This document shows positions 18,046-27,322 of a stretch of DNA of 64,000 nt, piece after piece. The notes beneath the pieces were generated by a model, which had not been told where the DNA came from, ran no database searches, and was given only the letters and a program-made list of their open reading frames with translations. Position 1 is the stretch's first letter, and each line of letters begins with the position of its first letter. Location of the stretch: positions 290,570-354,569 of the forward strand of contig NZ_PZPO01000006.1 of NCBI RefSeq assembly GCF_013306565.1. Direction: 5' to 3'. A program made the translations under genes and the position numbers. This DNA is from Hyphomicrobium sulfonivorans (lineage in GTDB: Bacteria > Pseudomonadota > Alphaproteobacteria > Rhizobiales > Hyphomicrobiaceae).

Positions 18046-18795
18046 TTATGGCGCCGGTGTTGTCGGAGCGTCTGTTGCCGGCGCTTCCGTTGCTGGCGTT
18101 TCAGCTGGAGCGGCCGGAGCTTCCGCCGGGGCAGCCGGTGCAGGCTGTTGCGTAGCTGGCGGCGTCGCGGCAGGTGTTTCCGTCGGGGCCGCCGGAGCGG
18201 CTTCGGTTGCCGGCGTTTCGGTAGCAGCTGGAGCAACAGCCTCCTTGGCCGCGTCATATGCCTTCTTGGCCGCTTCGCCAGCGCGTTCCATCGCCGGGCC
18301 GGCTTCTTCCTTGGCCCGCTCGTAGGCGTCCTTGGCGGTTACGGTGCCTTTGTCAGAAAGCTCCTTGGCCTTTTCGATGGCGCGATCCATCAGCGACTTC
18401 GCTGGCTGCTTGCGCTGGAATTCCGGCAGAGCGTCCAAAGTTTCTTTGGTGGCCTGCGGCAGAGAGACGTTCACGAGACCGTTCTCGTGCTTGATGACGA
18501 GGGCGGGCAGCGCCACGGCGATGCGCTTCTCACCGAAGCCGGCAAAACCGCCGACGCCCATGATGACGCCTTCAACCTGATTGTCGCCATTGAGGATCAG
18601 ATCCTCGATGTCGCCAATGATGGCGCCATCGCCGTTGTGCACCTTGGCGCCGAGCAGAAGATCTCTGGCGAGGTACTGATTCTCGCCCTGAGCGGTGAGA
18701 AACCCATCCTGGGGAGCGGGGGCCGTCTGGGCCAATGCCGGCAGGGTCCAGAAAACCGCTGCGGCCGCCAATCCCAACACGCCTTTGTGCATCAA
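18046..18795 (-). CDS. Exported PRC-barrel protein with Ala/Pro/Glu tail
   Basis: 249 residues (M1 or M2 may be used). The signal peptide is GLAAAAVFWTLPALAQ. Residues ~40-110 are a PRC-barrel domain (LLLGAKVHNGDGAIIGDIED, VIMGVGGFAGFGEKRIAV). Residues ~125-180 form an amphipathic helical region with repeated AKE/AKD motifs. The last ~65 residues are Ala/Pro/Thr/Glu low complexity. Exported PRC-barrel proteins are frequent in Hyphomicrobiales. Their role is not known, and a stress or envelope function is inferred. Confidence 0.82.
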   Translation of the reverse strand: MMHKGVLGLAAAAVFWTLPALAQTAPAPQDGFLTAQGENQYLARDLLLGAKVHNGDGAIIGDIEDLILNGDNQVEGVIMGVGGFAGFGEKRIAVALPALVIKHENGLVNVSLPQATKETLDALPEFQRKQPAKSLMDRAIEKAKELSDKGTVTAKDAYERAKEEAGPAMERAGEAAKKAYDAAKEAVAPAATETPATEAAPAAPTETPAATPPATQQPAPAAPAEAPAAPAETPATEAPATDAPTTPAP

Positions 18796-19112
18796 AATCT
18801 CCTTCGCTATGGGGGCCGGATGCCGTGTTTTGCAGCATTCGGGCGCTGCGGTTGATTAACCAACGCGCGCGATTAGGCATGTAAACCCTACATGTGGCGT
18901 CCACAAGTCAGCCCGAATGCGGGGGCGAAGGAATATGTGGGTTCACGTAAGTCACTGAAACGGCGTTATAAATTATCCTAAGGCGGAAAAGTCGCGAGAC
19001 GTTGCGCGCATTGCTTTCACGCTGGCCGATGGGGTATCATTGCGCCGAATTTCTATGCCGATGCGCACCTTTAGCGGTGCGCCTCTCGCCCTGAAGCGGA
19101 TAGCAAACCACA

Positions 19113-21968
19113 GTGGCCGATAACACCGACGACAAGACGCCCGGCAAGCCCGAGCCGAGCGATATTCGCCCTATTTCGATCTCCGAAGAGATGAAGCGCT
19201 CATACCTTGAGTATGCGATGAGCGTTATCGTCAGCCGTGCGCTGCCCGATGTGCGCGACGGCCTGAAGCCGGTGCACCGCCGCATCCTGTATGCAATGCA
19301 GCGCCTCGGCCTCGACTGGAACAAGAAGCATATGAAGTCGTCCAAGGTCGTGGGCGACACGATGGGCGACTTCCACCCGCACGGCAACCTCGCCATCTAT
19401 GATGCGCTTGTGCGTCTGGCGCAGGATTTCTCCATGCGCGTGCCGTTGATCGACGGCCAGGGCAACTTCGGCTCGGTGGATGGCGATCCGGCCGCTGCCG
19501 AACGTTATACCGAAGCGCGCCTGTCGAAGATTGCGCAGTACCTGCTCGACGATCTCGACAAGGAAACGGTCGACTACAAGCCCAACTACGACGACCGTCT
19601 GCTTGAGCCGTCGGTGATGCCGGCGAAGTTTCCGAACCTGCTTGTCAACGGTGCGGGCGGCATTGCCGTCGGCATGGCGACGAACATCCCGCCGCACAAT
19701 CTGGGCGAGGTGATCGACGCGTGTCTGGCCCATCTCGACAATCCGGAAATCACGATCGATGAGCTGTGCCAGATCATCCAGGGCCCGGACTTCCCGACCG
19801 GCGCGCTGATCATCGGTCGCCACGGCATCCTGTCGGCCTACCACAAGGGCCGCGGCTCGATCCTGATGCGGGCGAAGGTTGAGGTGGAGGAGATCCGCAA
19901 GGATCGTGAGGCGCTGATCGTCACCGCCATCCCCTATCAGATCAACAAGAAGACACTGATCGAGAAAATCGCCGATCTGGTGCGCGAGAAGCGCATCGAG
20001 GGCATTGCGGACATCTGGGACGAAACCAACCGCGAAGGCATGCGCATCGTCATCGAGCTTAAGCGCGATGCGGTTGCGGATGTGGTGCTGAACCAGCTCT
20101 ATCGTTATTCCGATCTGCAGACGACGTTCGGCGCCAACATGCTGGCGATCAACGGCGGCCGCCCCGAGCAGTTGCACCTGAAGGACATCATCGAAGCCTT
20201 TACGCACTTCCGCGAAGAGGTGGTGAGCCGGCGCACGAAATACCTGCTGCACAAGGCGCGTGACCGCGCGCACGTGTTGGTGGGCCTCGCCATTGCTGTC
20301 GCCAACATCGATGAAGTCATCAGGCTGATCCGGTTTGCGCCGAGCCCGGCCGTTGCGCGCGAACAGCTGATGGAACGCGCCTGGCCGGCAATGGACATCA
20401 CGCCGCTGGTGGAGCTGATCGCCGATCCTCGCCACACGGTTTCCAGTGATGGCACCTACCGCCTGTCGGAAGAGCAGGCCAAGGCCATCCTCGAGCTGCG
20501 CCTTGCCCGCCTTACCGCTCTGGGTCGCGATGAAATTGGCGATGAGCTGAAAAAGCTGGGCGAAGAGATCAAGGAATATCTCGCCATTCTCGCTTCGCGT
20601 CTGCGCGTGGTGGAAATCGTCAAGGGCGAGCTGACGGCGATCCGCGATGAGTTCGCTACGCCGCGCAAGACCGAGATCCTCGACATCGAGGGCGACGTTG
20701 ACGACGAAGACCTGATCCAGCGCGAAGACTGCGTCGTTACCGTTTCGCACAAGGGTTACATCAAGCGCGTTCCGCTCGGCACCTATCGGGCGCAGCGCCG
20801 TGGCGGCAAGGGTCGCTCTGGCGCCGGCACGCGCGATGAAGACGTTATCACGACGCTGTTCGTGGCCTCGACGCATACGCCGGTGCTGTTCTTCTCATCG
20901 CGCGGCATGTGCTATCGCATGAAGGTGTGGCGCTTGCCGGCGGCAACTCCGCAGGCGGTGGGCAAGGCGCTGGTGAACCTGTTGCCGCTGGCGCAGGGTG
21001 AAGTCATCACGTCCATTCTTCCGCTGCCGGAGGATGCCGAGACCTGGGGCACGCTGCAGCTTGCGTTTGCCACGCGCTCAGGCCGGGTACGTCGCAACGC
21101 GCTGACCGATTTTGAGAGCATCAATCGCAACGGCAAGATCGCGATGAAGCTGGACGATGGCGATTCCATCGTATCGGTGAACATCTGCACGCCCGAAAAT
21201 GACGTGCTGCTGACAACCGCCAAGGGCCGTTGCATCCGCTTCCTGCTGGAAGATGAAGTGCGTCTGTTCAAGGGCCGCGATTCCGATGGCGTGCGCGCCA
21301 TCAGGCTGGATGATGGCGACAGCGTCATTTCGATGACGGTGCTGACCCACGTCGATGCCGATGCTTCCGAGCGGACGGCCTATCTGAAGCAGGCCAACAT
21401 GCTGCGCCGTGCGCAGGGTGATGATGTCGCTGACGATGCCGTCGAGGTGGTCGAGAACGATGCTGAAGCGGATGCGGAAGAGGAAGTGATCGAGGGCAAC
21501 GCCGAGCTGACACCGGAGCGCTTTGCGGAGCTTTCGGCCAAGGAGCAGTTCCTGCTTACCGTGTCGGAGCGTGGCTTCGGCAAGCGTTCGTCGTCGTATG
21601 AATATCGGACCTCGGGGCGTGGCGGCAAAGGCATCGTCGCTATGGTCATGAACGAGCGCAACGGGCCGCTGGTGGCGTCGTTCCCGGTCGCCGATACGGA
21701 TCAGATCATGCTGGTGACGGATGCCGGACAGCTGATCCGTTGCCCGGTGCATGACGTGCGCATCGCCGGCCGCAATACGCAGGGTGTGCGCATCTTCAGA
21801 ACCGACGCTGACGAAAAGGTCGTTTCGGTTGAGCACATTCCGGACGACGGCAGCGAGAACGACGACGACAACGGTGAAACGGGCGGCGATAACGGTGGCC
21901 CCAACGCCAACGATGATGGTTCTGCTGCTCCGCCGACGGGCGATACGCCTCCACCCGCAACGGAATAA
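19113..21968 (+). CDS. gyrA: DNA gyrase subunit A
   Basis: ATP-dependent negative supercoiling with GyrB. 951 residues, starting at GTG. The catalytic Tyr is 132 (RYTEARL). The winged-helix/tower core ([20 protein letters not shown]) is intact. The C-terminal wrapping domain starts with an intact GyrA box (QRRGGKG), which separates it from ParC. In the quinolone pocket, [11 protein letters not shown] has Asn and Leu at the positions equivalent to E. coli Asp82 and Ser83, while Asp87 is kept. Residues ~770-800 carry an acidic insert and the last ~40 residues are an Asn/Gly/Asp/Pro tail. Confidence 0.97.
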   Translation: MADNTDDKTPGKPEPSDIRPISISEEMKRSYLEYAMSVIVSRALPDVRDGLKPVHRRILYAMQRLGLDWNKKHMKSSKVVGDTMGDFHPHGNLAIYDALVRLAQDFSMRVPLIDGQGNFGSVDGDPAAAERYTEARLSKIAQYLLDDLDKETVDYKPNYDDRLLEPSVMPAKFPNLLVNGAGGIAVGMATNIPPHNLGEVIDACLAHLDNPEITIDELCQIIQGPDFPTGALIIGRHGILSAYHKGRGSILMRAKVEVEEIRKDREALIVTAIPYQINKKTLIEKIADLVREKRIEGIADIWDETNREGMRIVIELKRDAVADVVLNQLYRYSDLQTTFGANMLAINGGRPEQLHLKDIIEAFTHFREEVVSRRTKYLLHKARDRAHVLVGLAIAVANIDEVIRLIRFAPSPAVAREQLMERAWPAMDITPLVELIADPRHTVSSDGTYRLSEEQAKAILELRLARLTALGRDEIGDELKKLGEEIKEYLAILASRLRVVEIVKGELTAIRDEFATPRKTEILDIEGDVDDEDLIQREDCVVTVSHKGYIKRVPLGTYRAQRRGGKGRSGAGTRDEDVITTLFVASTHTPVLFFSSRGMCYRMKVWRLPAATPQAVGKALVNLLPLAQGEVITSILPLPEDAETWGTLQLAFATRSGRVRRNALTDFESINRNGKIAMKLDDGDSIVSVNICTPENDVLLTTAKGRCIRFLLEDEVRLFKGRDSDGVRAIRLDDGDSVISMTVLTHVDADASERTAYLKQANMLRRAQGDDVADDAVEVVENDAEADAEEEVIEGNAELTPERFAELSAKEQFLLTVSERGFGKRSSSYEYRTSGRGGKGIVAMVMNERNGPLVASFPVADTDQIMLVTDAGQLIRCPVHDVRIAGRNTQGVRIFRTDADEKVVSVEHIPDDGSENDDDNGETGGDNGGPNANDDGSAAPPTGDTPPPATE

Positions 21969-22030
21969 GCGGGCGGGGATAGGCTGTCGCCAGCCGAGTT
22001 CTGCACGGCTCGTTGTGACGGGATGAAAAC

Positions 22031-22062
22031 AAAAAAGCGAAGGCTGGGGCCTTCGCTTTTTT
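22031..22062. terminator. Bidirectional rho-independent terminator
   Basis: A perfect 14-bp stem (AAAAAAGCGAAGGC and its complement) around the loop TGGG, with A-run and T-run flanks. It lies between the ends of gyrA (plus) and the Crp/Fnr regulator (minus) and can end both transcripts. Confidence 0.93.
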
Positions 22063-22097
22063 CATTTCAGTGTCGGATCGGGCCGCTTGCTGGCTGC

Positions 22098-22820
22098 TCA
22101 GCCAAGCGTGGGCGTGTGAAGCGCCTGCAGCGTCGTCGCGATGGGGCTAGCTGCACACAGCTCTTCCCAATTGGGCAGCAATATCTGTCCGCTGCCGAGA
22201 TGGATCAACAGGCCACGGGCGCGGAACCGCGACGTGATGCGGCTCAGCGTATCTGGATTGAGCGCCAGATAATCGGCGATGTCGGTGCGCGAGAGCGGAT
22301 TGTCGATGCCGATGCCGGCAGCACCGCGCAGGCCGATGCGCAGCCCCAGTTCGATCAGCAGCGAGGCGAACCGTTCGTCGCCCGAGAGGGCGCCGATGAT
22401 GGAGGCGTGCAGCGATGCGCGTGCATGCTGTTCGCCAAGGCGGCGTTGCATGCTGGCATTCTGGTCGGCGTTGGCAGTGAGCAATGCCTCAAAGCCGCGC
22501 GCAGGCAAACGCCAGACCTCGGAGACATTCAGCGCCGTCAACGTCGCGTGAGGAAGCGGCGGCATGTTTGAACGGCGAATAATGTCACCGGGATAAAACA
22601 GCTCCAGCAGCTGGCGAGGCTTGCCCGCGATAGCAGCCTCGATTCCGAGCAGGCCTGAGCGTACGATATAAACTGTATCGGGCGTCGGCTGATCGAGCGC
22701 CAGGCGTTGACGCCTGCGCACCCGCACGGGCGTTGCGTGCTCGCGAAGAGCGGCGTCAGTTCCTGTCAGCCGTGCGACCGGCAACTCGCCAGCGCGATCG
22801 CGGTTTACGGTTTCGGACAT
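22098..22820 (-). CDS. Crp/Fnr-family transcriptional regulator
   Basis: About 240 residues from the start chosen here (MSETVNRD...). ATGs up to 22865 are possible. An N-terminal cyclic-nucleotide-like beta barrel (VYIVRSGLLGIEAA, FYPGDII) is followed by a long dimer helix and an HTH_Crp motif (SRTDIADYLALNPDTLSR). FNR/FixK proteins use E-x-x-S-R to read TTGAT half-sites, and here the Glu is Asp (DTLSR). There is no N-terminal cysteine cluster for an iron-sulfur centre, so it resembles FixK rather than FNR. It is divergent from the OmpW gene, and two TTGAT-type boxes lie between them. Confidence 0.85.
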   Translation of the reverse strand: MSETVNRDRAGELPVARLTGTDAALREHATPVRVRRRQRLALDQPTPDTVYIVRSGLLGIEAAIAGKPRQLLELFYPGDIIRRSNMPPLPHATLTALNVSEVWRLPARGFEALLTANADQNASMQRRLGEQHARASLHASIIGALSGDERFASLLIELGLRIGLRGAAGIGIDNPLSRTDIADYLALNPDTLSRITSRFRARGLLIHLGSGQILLPNWEELCAASPIATTLQALHTPTLG

Positions 22821-22880
22821 GGCGTTTTGTAAAATCATGGTCATGCGCGGACAGTGTCCGTGCAAAGGCGCAAGTTGGCT

Positions 22881-22894
22881 TTGATCGCCGTCAA
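22881..22894. promoter_or_regulatory. FNR/FixK-type box 1
   Basis: TTGATCGCCGTCAA fits TTGAT-N4-RTCAA, and the dyad extends outward by CTT/AAG. It lies close to the start of the divergent Crp/Fnr gene, a position that suits autoregulation. Confidence 0.6.
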
Positions 22895-22946
22895 AGGGCT
22901 TCGCGCCTTGGTGAATCGGGAAGTGGCCACGCCGCCGCAGGGGGTT

Positions 22947-22960
22947 TTGATCCCGATCAA
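22947..22960. promoter_or_regulatory. FNR/FixK-type box 2 (perfect consensus)
   Basis: TTGATCCCGATCAA is an exact match to TTGAT-N4-ATCAA. It lies about 180 bases upstream of the OmpW-family start, between two divergent genes. Confidence 0.7.
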
Positions 22961-23141
22961 CGGATTTGTTGCGGTCTCACCACAGCGCTGTCCGGAGCGT
23001 ACACCGGGCTGACAGGCATCAGCTTGAGGCTTCGATAAGCGATAGGAAAAACGCGCGGTTAGGACGAACGCTCGCTCACGATGGGCCGATGAGTCGTGAC
23101 GCGATGCGCAGATGGCCCCGTTTGGAATGGGGGACGGAATA

Positions 23142-23873
23142 ATGGGATTGAAGGCTTTGATGCTCGGCGCCGCCACGATGGCGACAGTGGCTGCTGCCTC
23201 GCTGGCGACAGTGATCGCCGGGGCGATGCCGGCTGAAGCAGGCGACAACACCGGCAACTTCATGGTGCGCGTGCTGGCGACCGGAGTGCTGCCCGATACG
23301 GACGCGGGCGCTATTTCAGTGAATGGCGTGCCGACGTTTGCATCCGGCAGCCTTGATGTGCCGAACGAGATCATTCCGGCACTGACGCTGTCGTACTTCT
23401 TCAACAAGAACGTGGCGCTGGAGTTGTTCTGCTGCTTCGCGAACCTCGATGTCGATGGCAAGGGCGCGCTTGCGGGCACTGACATTGCTTCGACGTGGAT
23501 CTTCCCGCCGGCGCTGACGCTGCAATATCACTTCGATCCGGTTGCCGGTCTGAAGCCCTATGTCGGCGCCGGCGTTCAGTACATCGCCTTCTTCGATACC
23601 AAATCGAAGGCGCTGGGCGGTTCGATGGATATCGATAACGCCTGGGGCTTCACGCTGCAGGCTGGCGTTGACGTCGAAATAGGCCAGGGCTGGTATCTCA
23701 ACGCCGACGTGAAAAAGACGTGGCTCGATACGTCGTGGCAGATCAATACCGGCGGCAACGTCCTGTCGGGCAACATTGATGTCGATCCGTGGATCGTCAG
23801 CGCGGGTCTGGGCTACCGCTTCAATCTTGAGGACATTTTCGGCGCACGCACTGCTGAGGTGCCGCTGAAGTAA
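23142..23873 (+). CDS. OmpW-family outer-membrane protein
   Basis: About 243 residues from ATG 23142 (MGLKALMLGAATM...). The signal peptide ends near AMPAEA. The mature protein is an eight-stranded barrel of the OmpW/AlkL type: NFMVRVLATGVLPDTDAG at the first strand, NEIIPALTLSYFFNKNVALE, PPALTLQYHF and GLKPYVGAGVQY in the middle, and WIVSAGLGYRF near the end. Family members allow passage of small hydrophobic molecules. OmpW genes in several bacteria are FNR-controlled, which fits the two FNR-type boxes upstream. The last residues (EVPLK) lack the usual terminal Phe, which is a little unusual. Confidence 0.9.
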   Translation: MGLKALMLGAATMATVAAASLATVIAGAMPAEAGDNTGNFMVRVLATGVLPDTDAGAISVNGVPTFASGSLDVPNEIIPALTLSYFFNKNVALELFCCFANLDVDGKGALAGTDIASTWIFPPALTLQYHFDPVAGLKPYVGAGVQYIAFFDTKSKALGGSMDIDNAWGFTLQAGVDVEIGQGWYLNADVKKTWLDTSWQINTGGNVLSGNIDVDPWIVSAGLGYRFNLEDIFGARTAEVPLK

Positions 23874-23930
23874 CGCTTTTGGCGTTGGTTGTGCGCGTTG
23901 ATTACCGTCGTTGCTGAGAGACGGTTGACT

Positions 23931-23972
23931 GGGTGAGCGGGGCTGTTGCAGTGCCCTGGCTCACCCTTTTTT
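23931..23972 (+). terminator. Rho-independent terminator after the OmpW gene
   Basis: GGGTGAGC pairs with GCTCACCC across a 20-base loop that can extend the stem (GGGGC with GCCCT). A run of six T follows. It ends the OmpW transcript before coaD. Confidence 0.85.
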
Positions 23973-24059
23973 GTGTGGGCCGGTTGTTCAAAGTCGCGTC
24001 GGCGCGATATGACTGTTGTGGGCGTGCGCGCCACCGCGAACAACGGAACACAACAGGCC

Positions 24060-24557
24060 ATGGAACGCATCGGTTTTTATCCCGGCTCCTTCGACCCGGT
24101 GACGTTGGGACACACGGATATCATCGCGCGTGCGTGCCGGCTGGTTGATCGCCTGGTGCTGGGCGTCGGCACACACGATGCAAAGCGCCCGATGTTTTCG
24201 CCCGATGAGCGCATCGGCATGCTGCGCGGCGATGTTGCATCGATCGCGGCACGAACCGGCACAACGATCGACATCGTCACGTTCGGCGGCCTCGCTGTCG
24301 ATGCAGCGCGTGAAGCGGGCGCGCAAGTGATCGTGCGTGGACTGCGCGATGCCACCGACTTCGACTACGAGATGCGGATGGCGGGCATGAACGGCGAGAT
24401 GGCGCCGGATGTCGAAACCGTCTTCATTGCGGCAGGGCCTGGGGTGCGCCATGTCGCTTCCAGTCTGGTGCGCCAGATTGCACTGATGGGCGGCAACGTT
24501 GCGCCGTTCGTGTCGGCGGCCGTGGCGCAGAAGCTGGCGCAGCGGGTCGGCGGTTAA
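24060..24557 (+). CDS. coaD: Phosphopantetheine adenylyltransferase
   Basis: Fourth step of coenzyme A synthesis, ATP + 4'-phosphopantetheine to dephospho-CoA. 165 residues from ATG 24060 is the normal length. ATG 24009 would add 17 atypical residues. The nucleotidyltransferase motif is GSFDPVTLGHTDII, with ISSxxR-type VASSLVRQI at the end and VIVRGLRDATDFDYE in between. It stands between the OmpW terminator and the cyclophilin pair. The order gyrA, coaD, cyclophilins is typical of Hyphomicrobiales. Confidence 0.96.
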   Translation: MERIGFYPGSFDPVTLGHTDIIARACRLVDRLVLGVGTHDAKRPMFSPDERIGMLRGDVASIAARTGTTIDIVTFGGLAVDAAREAGAQVIVRGLRDATDFDYEMRMAGMNGEMAPDVETVFIAAGPGVRHVASSLVRQIALMGGNVAPFVSAAVAQKLAQRVGG

Positions 24558-24718
24558 CGCTTGCTGAACCATATGCGCGGCGACACAGCGCTGGAACATG
24601 CTCCGTCGATGTCTGCCGCAGCGGGAAGTTGCGCGGCCGGTATGAAACGCTAAGAATGCGCGGCCGGCCGCCTGGAGCTGCCAGCGAGACCTTTGGCAGC
24701 GAGCGGAGAAACAGCGCC

Positions 24719-25264
24719 ATGCGAATGTACAAGTGTCTGGCCGTAGCGGTTTGCATGATGGCCGGAGCGGCCTTGACGGGGCAGGCCAACGCCGCAGGTT
24801 CGGAAGATATTCTCGTCATCGAGACGAAGGACGGCAACGTGCTGGTGCAGCTGCGTCCGGATCTGGCGCCCAAGCATGTCGAGCGCGTCAAGCAGCTTGC
24901 CAAGGAAGGTTTCTACGATGGCGTTAAATTCCATCGCGTGATCGACGGCTTCATGGCGCAGACGGGCGATCCCACCGGCACCGGCATGGGCGGTTCGAAC
25001 CACCCGGATCTGCCTGCAGAATTTTCGAAAGAGCCATACAAGCGCGGCACGCTTGGCGCTGCGCGCACGAGCGATCCCAACTCCGCCAACAGCCAGTTTT
25101 TCATCTGCTTCACCGACGACGGCTGCTCGTTCCTCACCGGCCAATATACGGTGTTTGGTCAGGTGATTGAGGGCATGGACAACATCGACAAGGTTGCCAA
25201 GGGCGAGCCGCCGGCCAACCCCGACACGATGAAGAAAGTCTATCTGCAATCCGACGCGAAGTGA
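24719..25264 (+). CDS. Periplasmic cyclophilin-type peptidyl-prolyl isomerase
   Basis: 181 residues from ATG 24719 (MRMYKCLAVAVCMMAG...), with GCGGAGAA upstream. The signal peptide is cleaved near GQANAAG. The cyclophilin core is complete: FHRVIDGFMAQTGDPTGTG (catalytic Arg, Phe, Gln), NSANSQFFICF, and GQYTVFGQVIEGMD. It speeds cis-trans isomerisation at proline during folding of exported proteins. A cytoplasmic paralogue follows 358 bases downstream. Confidence 0.94.
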   Translation: MRMYKCLAVAVCMMAGAALTGQANAAGSEDILVIETKDGNVLVQLRPDLAPKHVERVKQLAKEGFYDGVKFHRVIDGFMAQTGDPTGTGMGGSNHPDLPAEFSKEPYKRGTLGAARTSDPNSANSQFFICFTDDGCSFLTGQYTVFGQVIEGMDNIDKVAKGEPPANPDTMKKVYLQSDAK

Positions 25265-25294
25265 TCGCGCCGTTGATACTGATGCTGTGATTGA

Positions 25295-25327
25295 GGGCCG
25301 TAGCGATCGATTGCTGCGGCCCTTTTT
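25295..25327 (+). terminator. Rho-independent terminator
   Basis: GGGCCG pairs with CGGCCC, with an inner AGC/GCT extension, followed by five T. It ends the periplasmic cyclophilin transcript, so the cytoplasmic paralogue downstream probably has its own promoter. Confidence 0.85.
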
Positions 25328-25622
25328 GCTTTTTATGGCCGTATTGCTGGTCGATAGGGTGTGTCGCGTCGCGATGCTAAGGGTGGGCTCTGTTCCCGCA
25401 GCGTGCCGTCATTGGGCTATTCGCCCATGCAGGCGCAATAATCGCGATCTGTTGCGCAACCCTAGTGGCAGGTAATGCGTTGTCTTCTCCGGTCTTTGCA
25501 GGCGGCACGTGCTGTCTCACCTGCGCTGGCATTCGCCATTGCAGTGGCTGCGGTTCAGGTTTAAGCCCTGCCACGAACCTTTCCCCCCAACAGATCAATC
25601 AGAAAAGCAACGGAGACCTTCC

Positions 25623-26090
25623 ATGGCAGCCGATCCGGAAAATACGCTGATCATCGAAACCACGAAGGGCCGCGTCGTGATCGAACTGCGCCCCGACCTT
25701 GCCCCGCAGCATGTCGAGCGCATCAAGCAGCTGGCCCGCGAAGGCTTTTACGATGGCATCGCGTTCCATCGCGTGATCGACGGCTTCATGGCGCAGACCG
25801 GTTGCCCGCACGGCACTGGCACGGGCGGCTCCGAGTATCCGAACCTGCCGGCTGAATTCAACGCTGAGCCGCATGTGCGCGGCGTGTGCTCGATGGCCCG
25901 TGCCCAGAGCCCCAACAGCGCCAACAGCCAGTTCTTCATCTGCTTTGATGATGCAACCTTCCTGGATCGCCAGTACACGGTGTGGGGCAAGGTGATCGAG
26001 GGCATGGAGAATGTCGATCAGATCAAGCGCGGCGAGCCGGTGCAGGATCCAGATCGCATGGTCTCGGTGAAGGTTGGCGCTGACGCCTAA
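25623..26090 (+). CDS. Cytoplasmic cyclophilin-type peptidyl-prolyl isomerase
   Basis: 155 residues (MAADPENTLIIETTKGRVVI...), without a signal peptide. It has the same cyclophilin core as the upstream paralogue: FHRVIDGFMAQTGCPHGTG, NSANSQFFICF, RQYTVWGKVIEGMENVD. The pair looks like a duplication with one copy exported. The stop codon is followed immediately, with no gap, by a 43-bp palindromic repeat. Confidence 0.95.
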   Translation: MAADPENTLIIETTKGRVVIELRPDLAPQHVERIKQLAREGFYDGIAFHRVIDGFMAQTGCPHGTGTGGSEYPNLPAEFNAEPHVRGVCSMARAQSPNSANSQFFICFDDATFLDRQYTVWGKVIEGMENVDQIKRGEPVQDPDRMVSVKVGADA

Positions 26091-26133
26091 GTGCTTCCGG
26101 AAAAGTGGTCACCGGTTTTCCGATAAGAAGCAC
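26091..26133 (+). repeat. 43-bp palindromic repeat, copy 2
   Basis: GTGCTTC / GAAGCAC terminal arms, CGGAAAA / TTTTCCG inner arms, centre GTGGTCACC. It abuts the cyclophilin stop codon. Confidence 0.9.
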
Positions 26134-26143
26134 GACCAGAAGA

Positions 26144-26186
26144 GTGCTTCCGGAAAAGTGGGTACCGGTTTTCCGATAAGAAGCAC
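26144..26186 (+). repeat. 43-bp palindromic repeat, copy 3
   Basis: The same 43-bp element, 10 bases after copy 2 in direct orientation. It differs from copy 2 only at the centre (GGGTACC). The terminal and inner arms are identical. Confidence 0.9.
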
Positions 26187-26264
26187 CGAAAAATAAATGC
26201 TAGAGCTGTCTCGCGAGCCTACGGCGGCGAGACGGCTCTAAGCTCACATTGAGGAACGCGTGGG

Positions 26265-26642
26265 ATGAATACGCAGGCCGGTTTGCTTGTACTTTTCGCC
26301 GGTTTGGCCGGAGCTGCCGGCGTGGCGCTGGCGGCGATGGGTGCTCACGGTGGCGATACCGCCGGCCTGACGATACCTGCGCACTTCCTCATCATGCATG
26401 CCGCTGCGGTGCTGGGCGTCGTGGCGGTTGCATTGCGCGCCGACAGGTCGTGCATCTTTTTACTCGCGGGCTTCGTCATGCTCGTTGGTGTGACGTTATT
26501 CTCCGGCGACATCGCAATGCGGACGCTGAGCGGCGACCGCCTATTCCCGATGGCTGCTCCCATCGGCGGCTCGACCATGATGCTTGGCTGGGCGCTTGTT
26601 GGTATCGCGGCGCTGCGCGAGCTGTTTGCCCGCCGCGCCTGA
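26265..26642 (+). CDS. DUF423 family membrane protein
   Basis: A 125-residue polytopic protein with about four helices: VLFAGLAGAAGVALAAMGAHG at the N-terminus (the GA-hallmark of DUF423), then FLIMHAAAVLGVVAVAL, FLLAGFVMLVGVTLFSGD and MLGWALVGIAAL. Family members are inner-membrane proteins of unknown function. The LFSGD and GGSTMMLGW motifs are conserved family positions. It is a single gene between the 43-bp repeats and a convergent thioesterase-like gene. Confidence 0.85.
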   Translation: MNTQAGLLVLFAGLAGAAGVALAAMGAHGGDTAGLTIPAHFLIMHAAAVLGVVAVALRADRSCIFLLAGFVMLVGVTLFSGDIAMRTLSGDRLFPMAAPIGGSTMMLGWALVGIAALRELFARRA

Positions 26643-26752
26643 GAAGACGAAGCGCTTCACTTCAGTCTGAAAGCAATGTGGACGTATCGGTGCGCGGTGC
26701 ATTCGCACGGCTTGGTGCGCCAATGCGCTTCCGCGCGCAGCTGGGTGTCGCG

Positions 26753-27166
26753 TCAGGCCGCGCCCTTGGCCTGCACCTTGGAGCGAAAACGCGCGCTGTC
26801 GACGATGATGCGTGTGTGATGGCCGCGGCCAACCAATTCGCGTCCGTCGCGCGCCTCAAGTGCGAAAGTCAGTTTGCGGCCATCGCGCTGGATCAGCTCG
26901 GCGCGGGCCGTCACCTCCATACCCTGCGGCGTAGCGGCGATGTGCTCGACGTCGATATGAATGCCTAGCGTCTCCTGGCTTTCATCCAGTGCGCTTTCAA
27001 CGCAATCGACGGCGGCTGCTTCCATCAGTGCGACGAGCGCAGGGGTGGCGAAAACGGGTGCGCGCCCGCTGCCCATATGCGGCGCCATAAGCGTTTCGAC
27101 GACACGGACCGTCGCGCTGCCGGTCCGGCCCAGTGGCAGCTCCGCCGCGTTGTTCGTCGCTGTCAT
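26753..27166 (-). CDS. Hotdog-fold thioesterase family protein (FlK-like)
   Basis: About 137 residues from ATG 27166 (MTATNNAAELP...). An upstream start at 27259 would add a non-conserved 31 residues. The hotdog pattern is visible: APVFATPALVALMEAAAVDCV at the central helix, TLGIHIDVEHIAATPQGMEV, and GHHTRIIVD at the C-terminal strand. Related proteins hydrolyse acyl-CoA or fluoroacetyl-CoA. The family's Thr/Glu/His catalytic set could be TPAL / MEAA / VEHI, but the substrate is unknown. Confidence 0.85.
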   Translation of the reverse strand: MTATNNAAELPLGRTGSATVRVVETLMAPHMGSGRAPVFATPALVALMEAAAVDCVESALDESQETLGIHIDVEHIAATPQGMEVTARAELIQRDGRKLTFALEARDGRELVGRGHHTRIIVDSARFRSKVQAKGAA

Positions 27167-27322
27167 GGTCGTCCCCCGCTTTGCTGATGCCGCAGCGTTA
27201 CCATTTATTGCGGGGGAATTGCACGCGGGGACAGCGCTGCTGGTGTCGATTGTGGCCAATCCGTGGCCGGGATAGCTCTGCTGCTGTGTGAGTCAGTGGT
27301 GCTGGCGGTGTTAAGCAGCCCG

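Noticed and set aside
19200..20876. 558-residue frame opposite gyrA
   Set aside because: It is antisense to a certain gene, and its Arg/His/Asp-rich composition is typical of a shadow frame.
24640..24680. GCGCGGCCGG direct repeat after coaD as another structured-repeat copy
   Set aside because: It shares only the GGCCGGCCGCC core. No inner hairpin or outer stem with the family's layout could be drawn.
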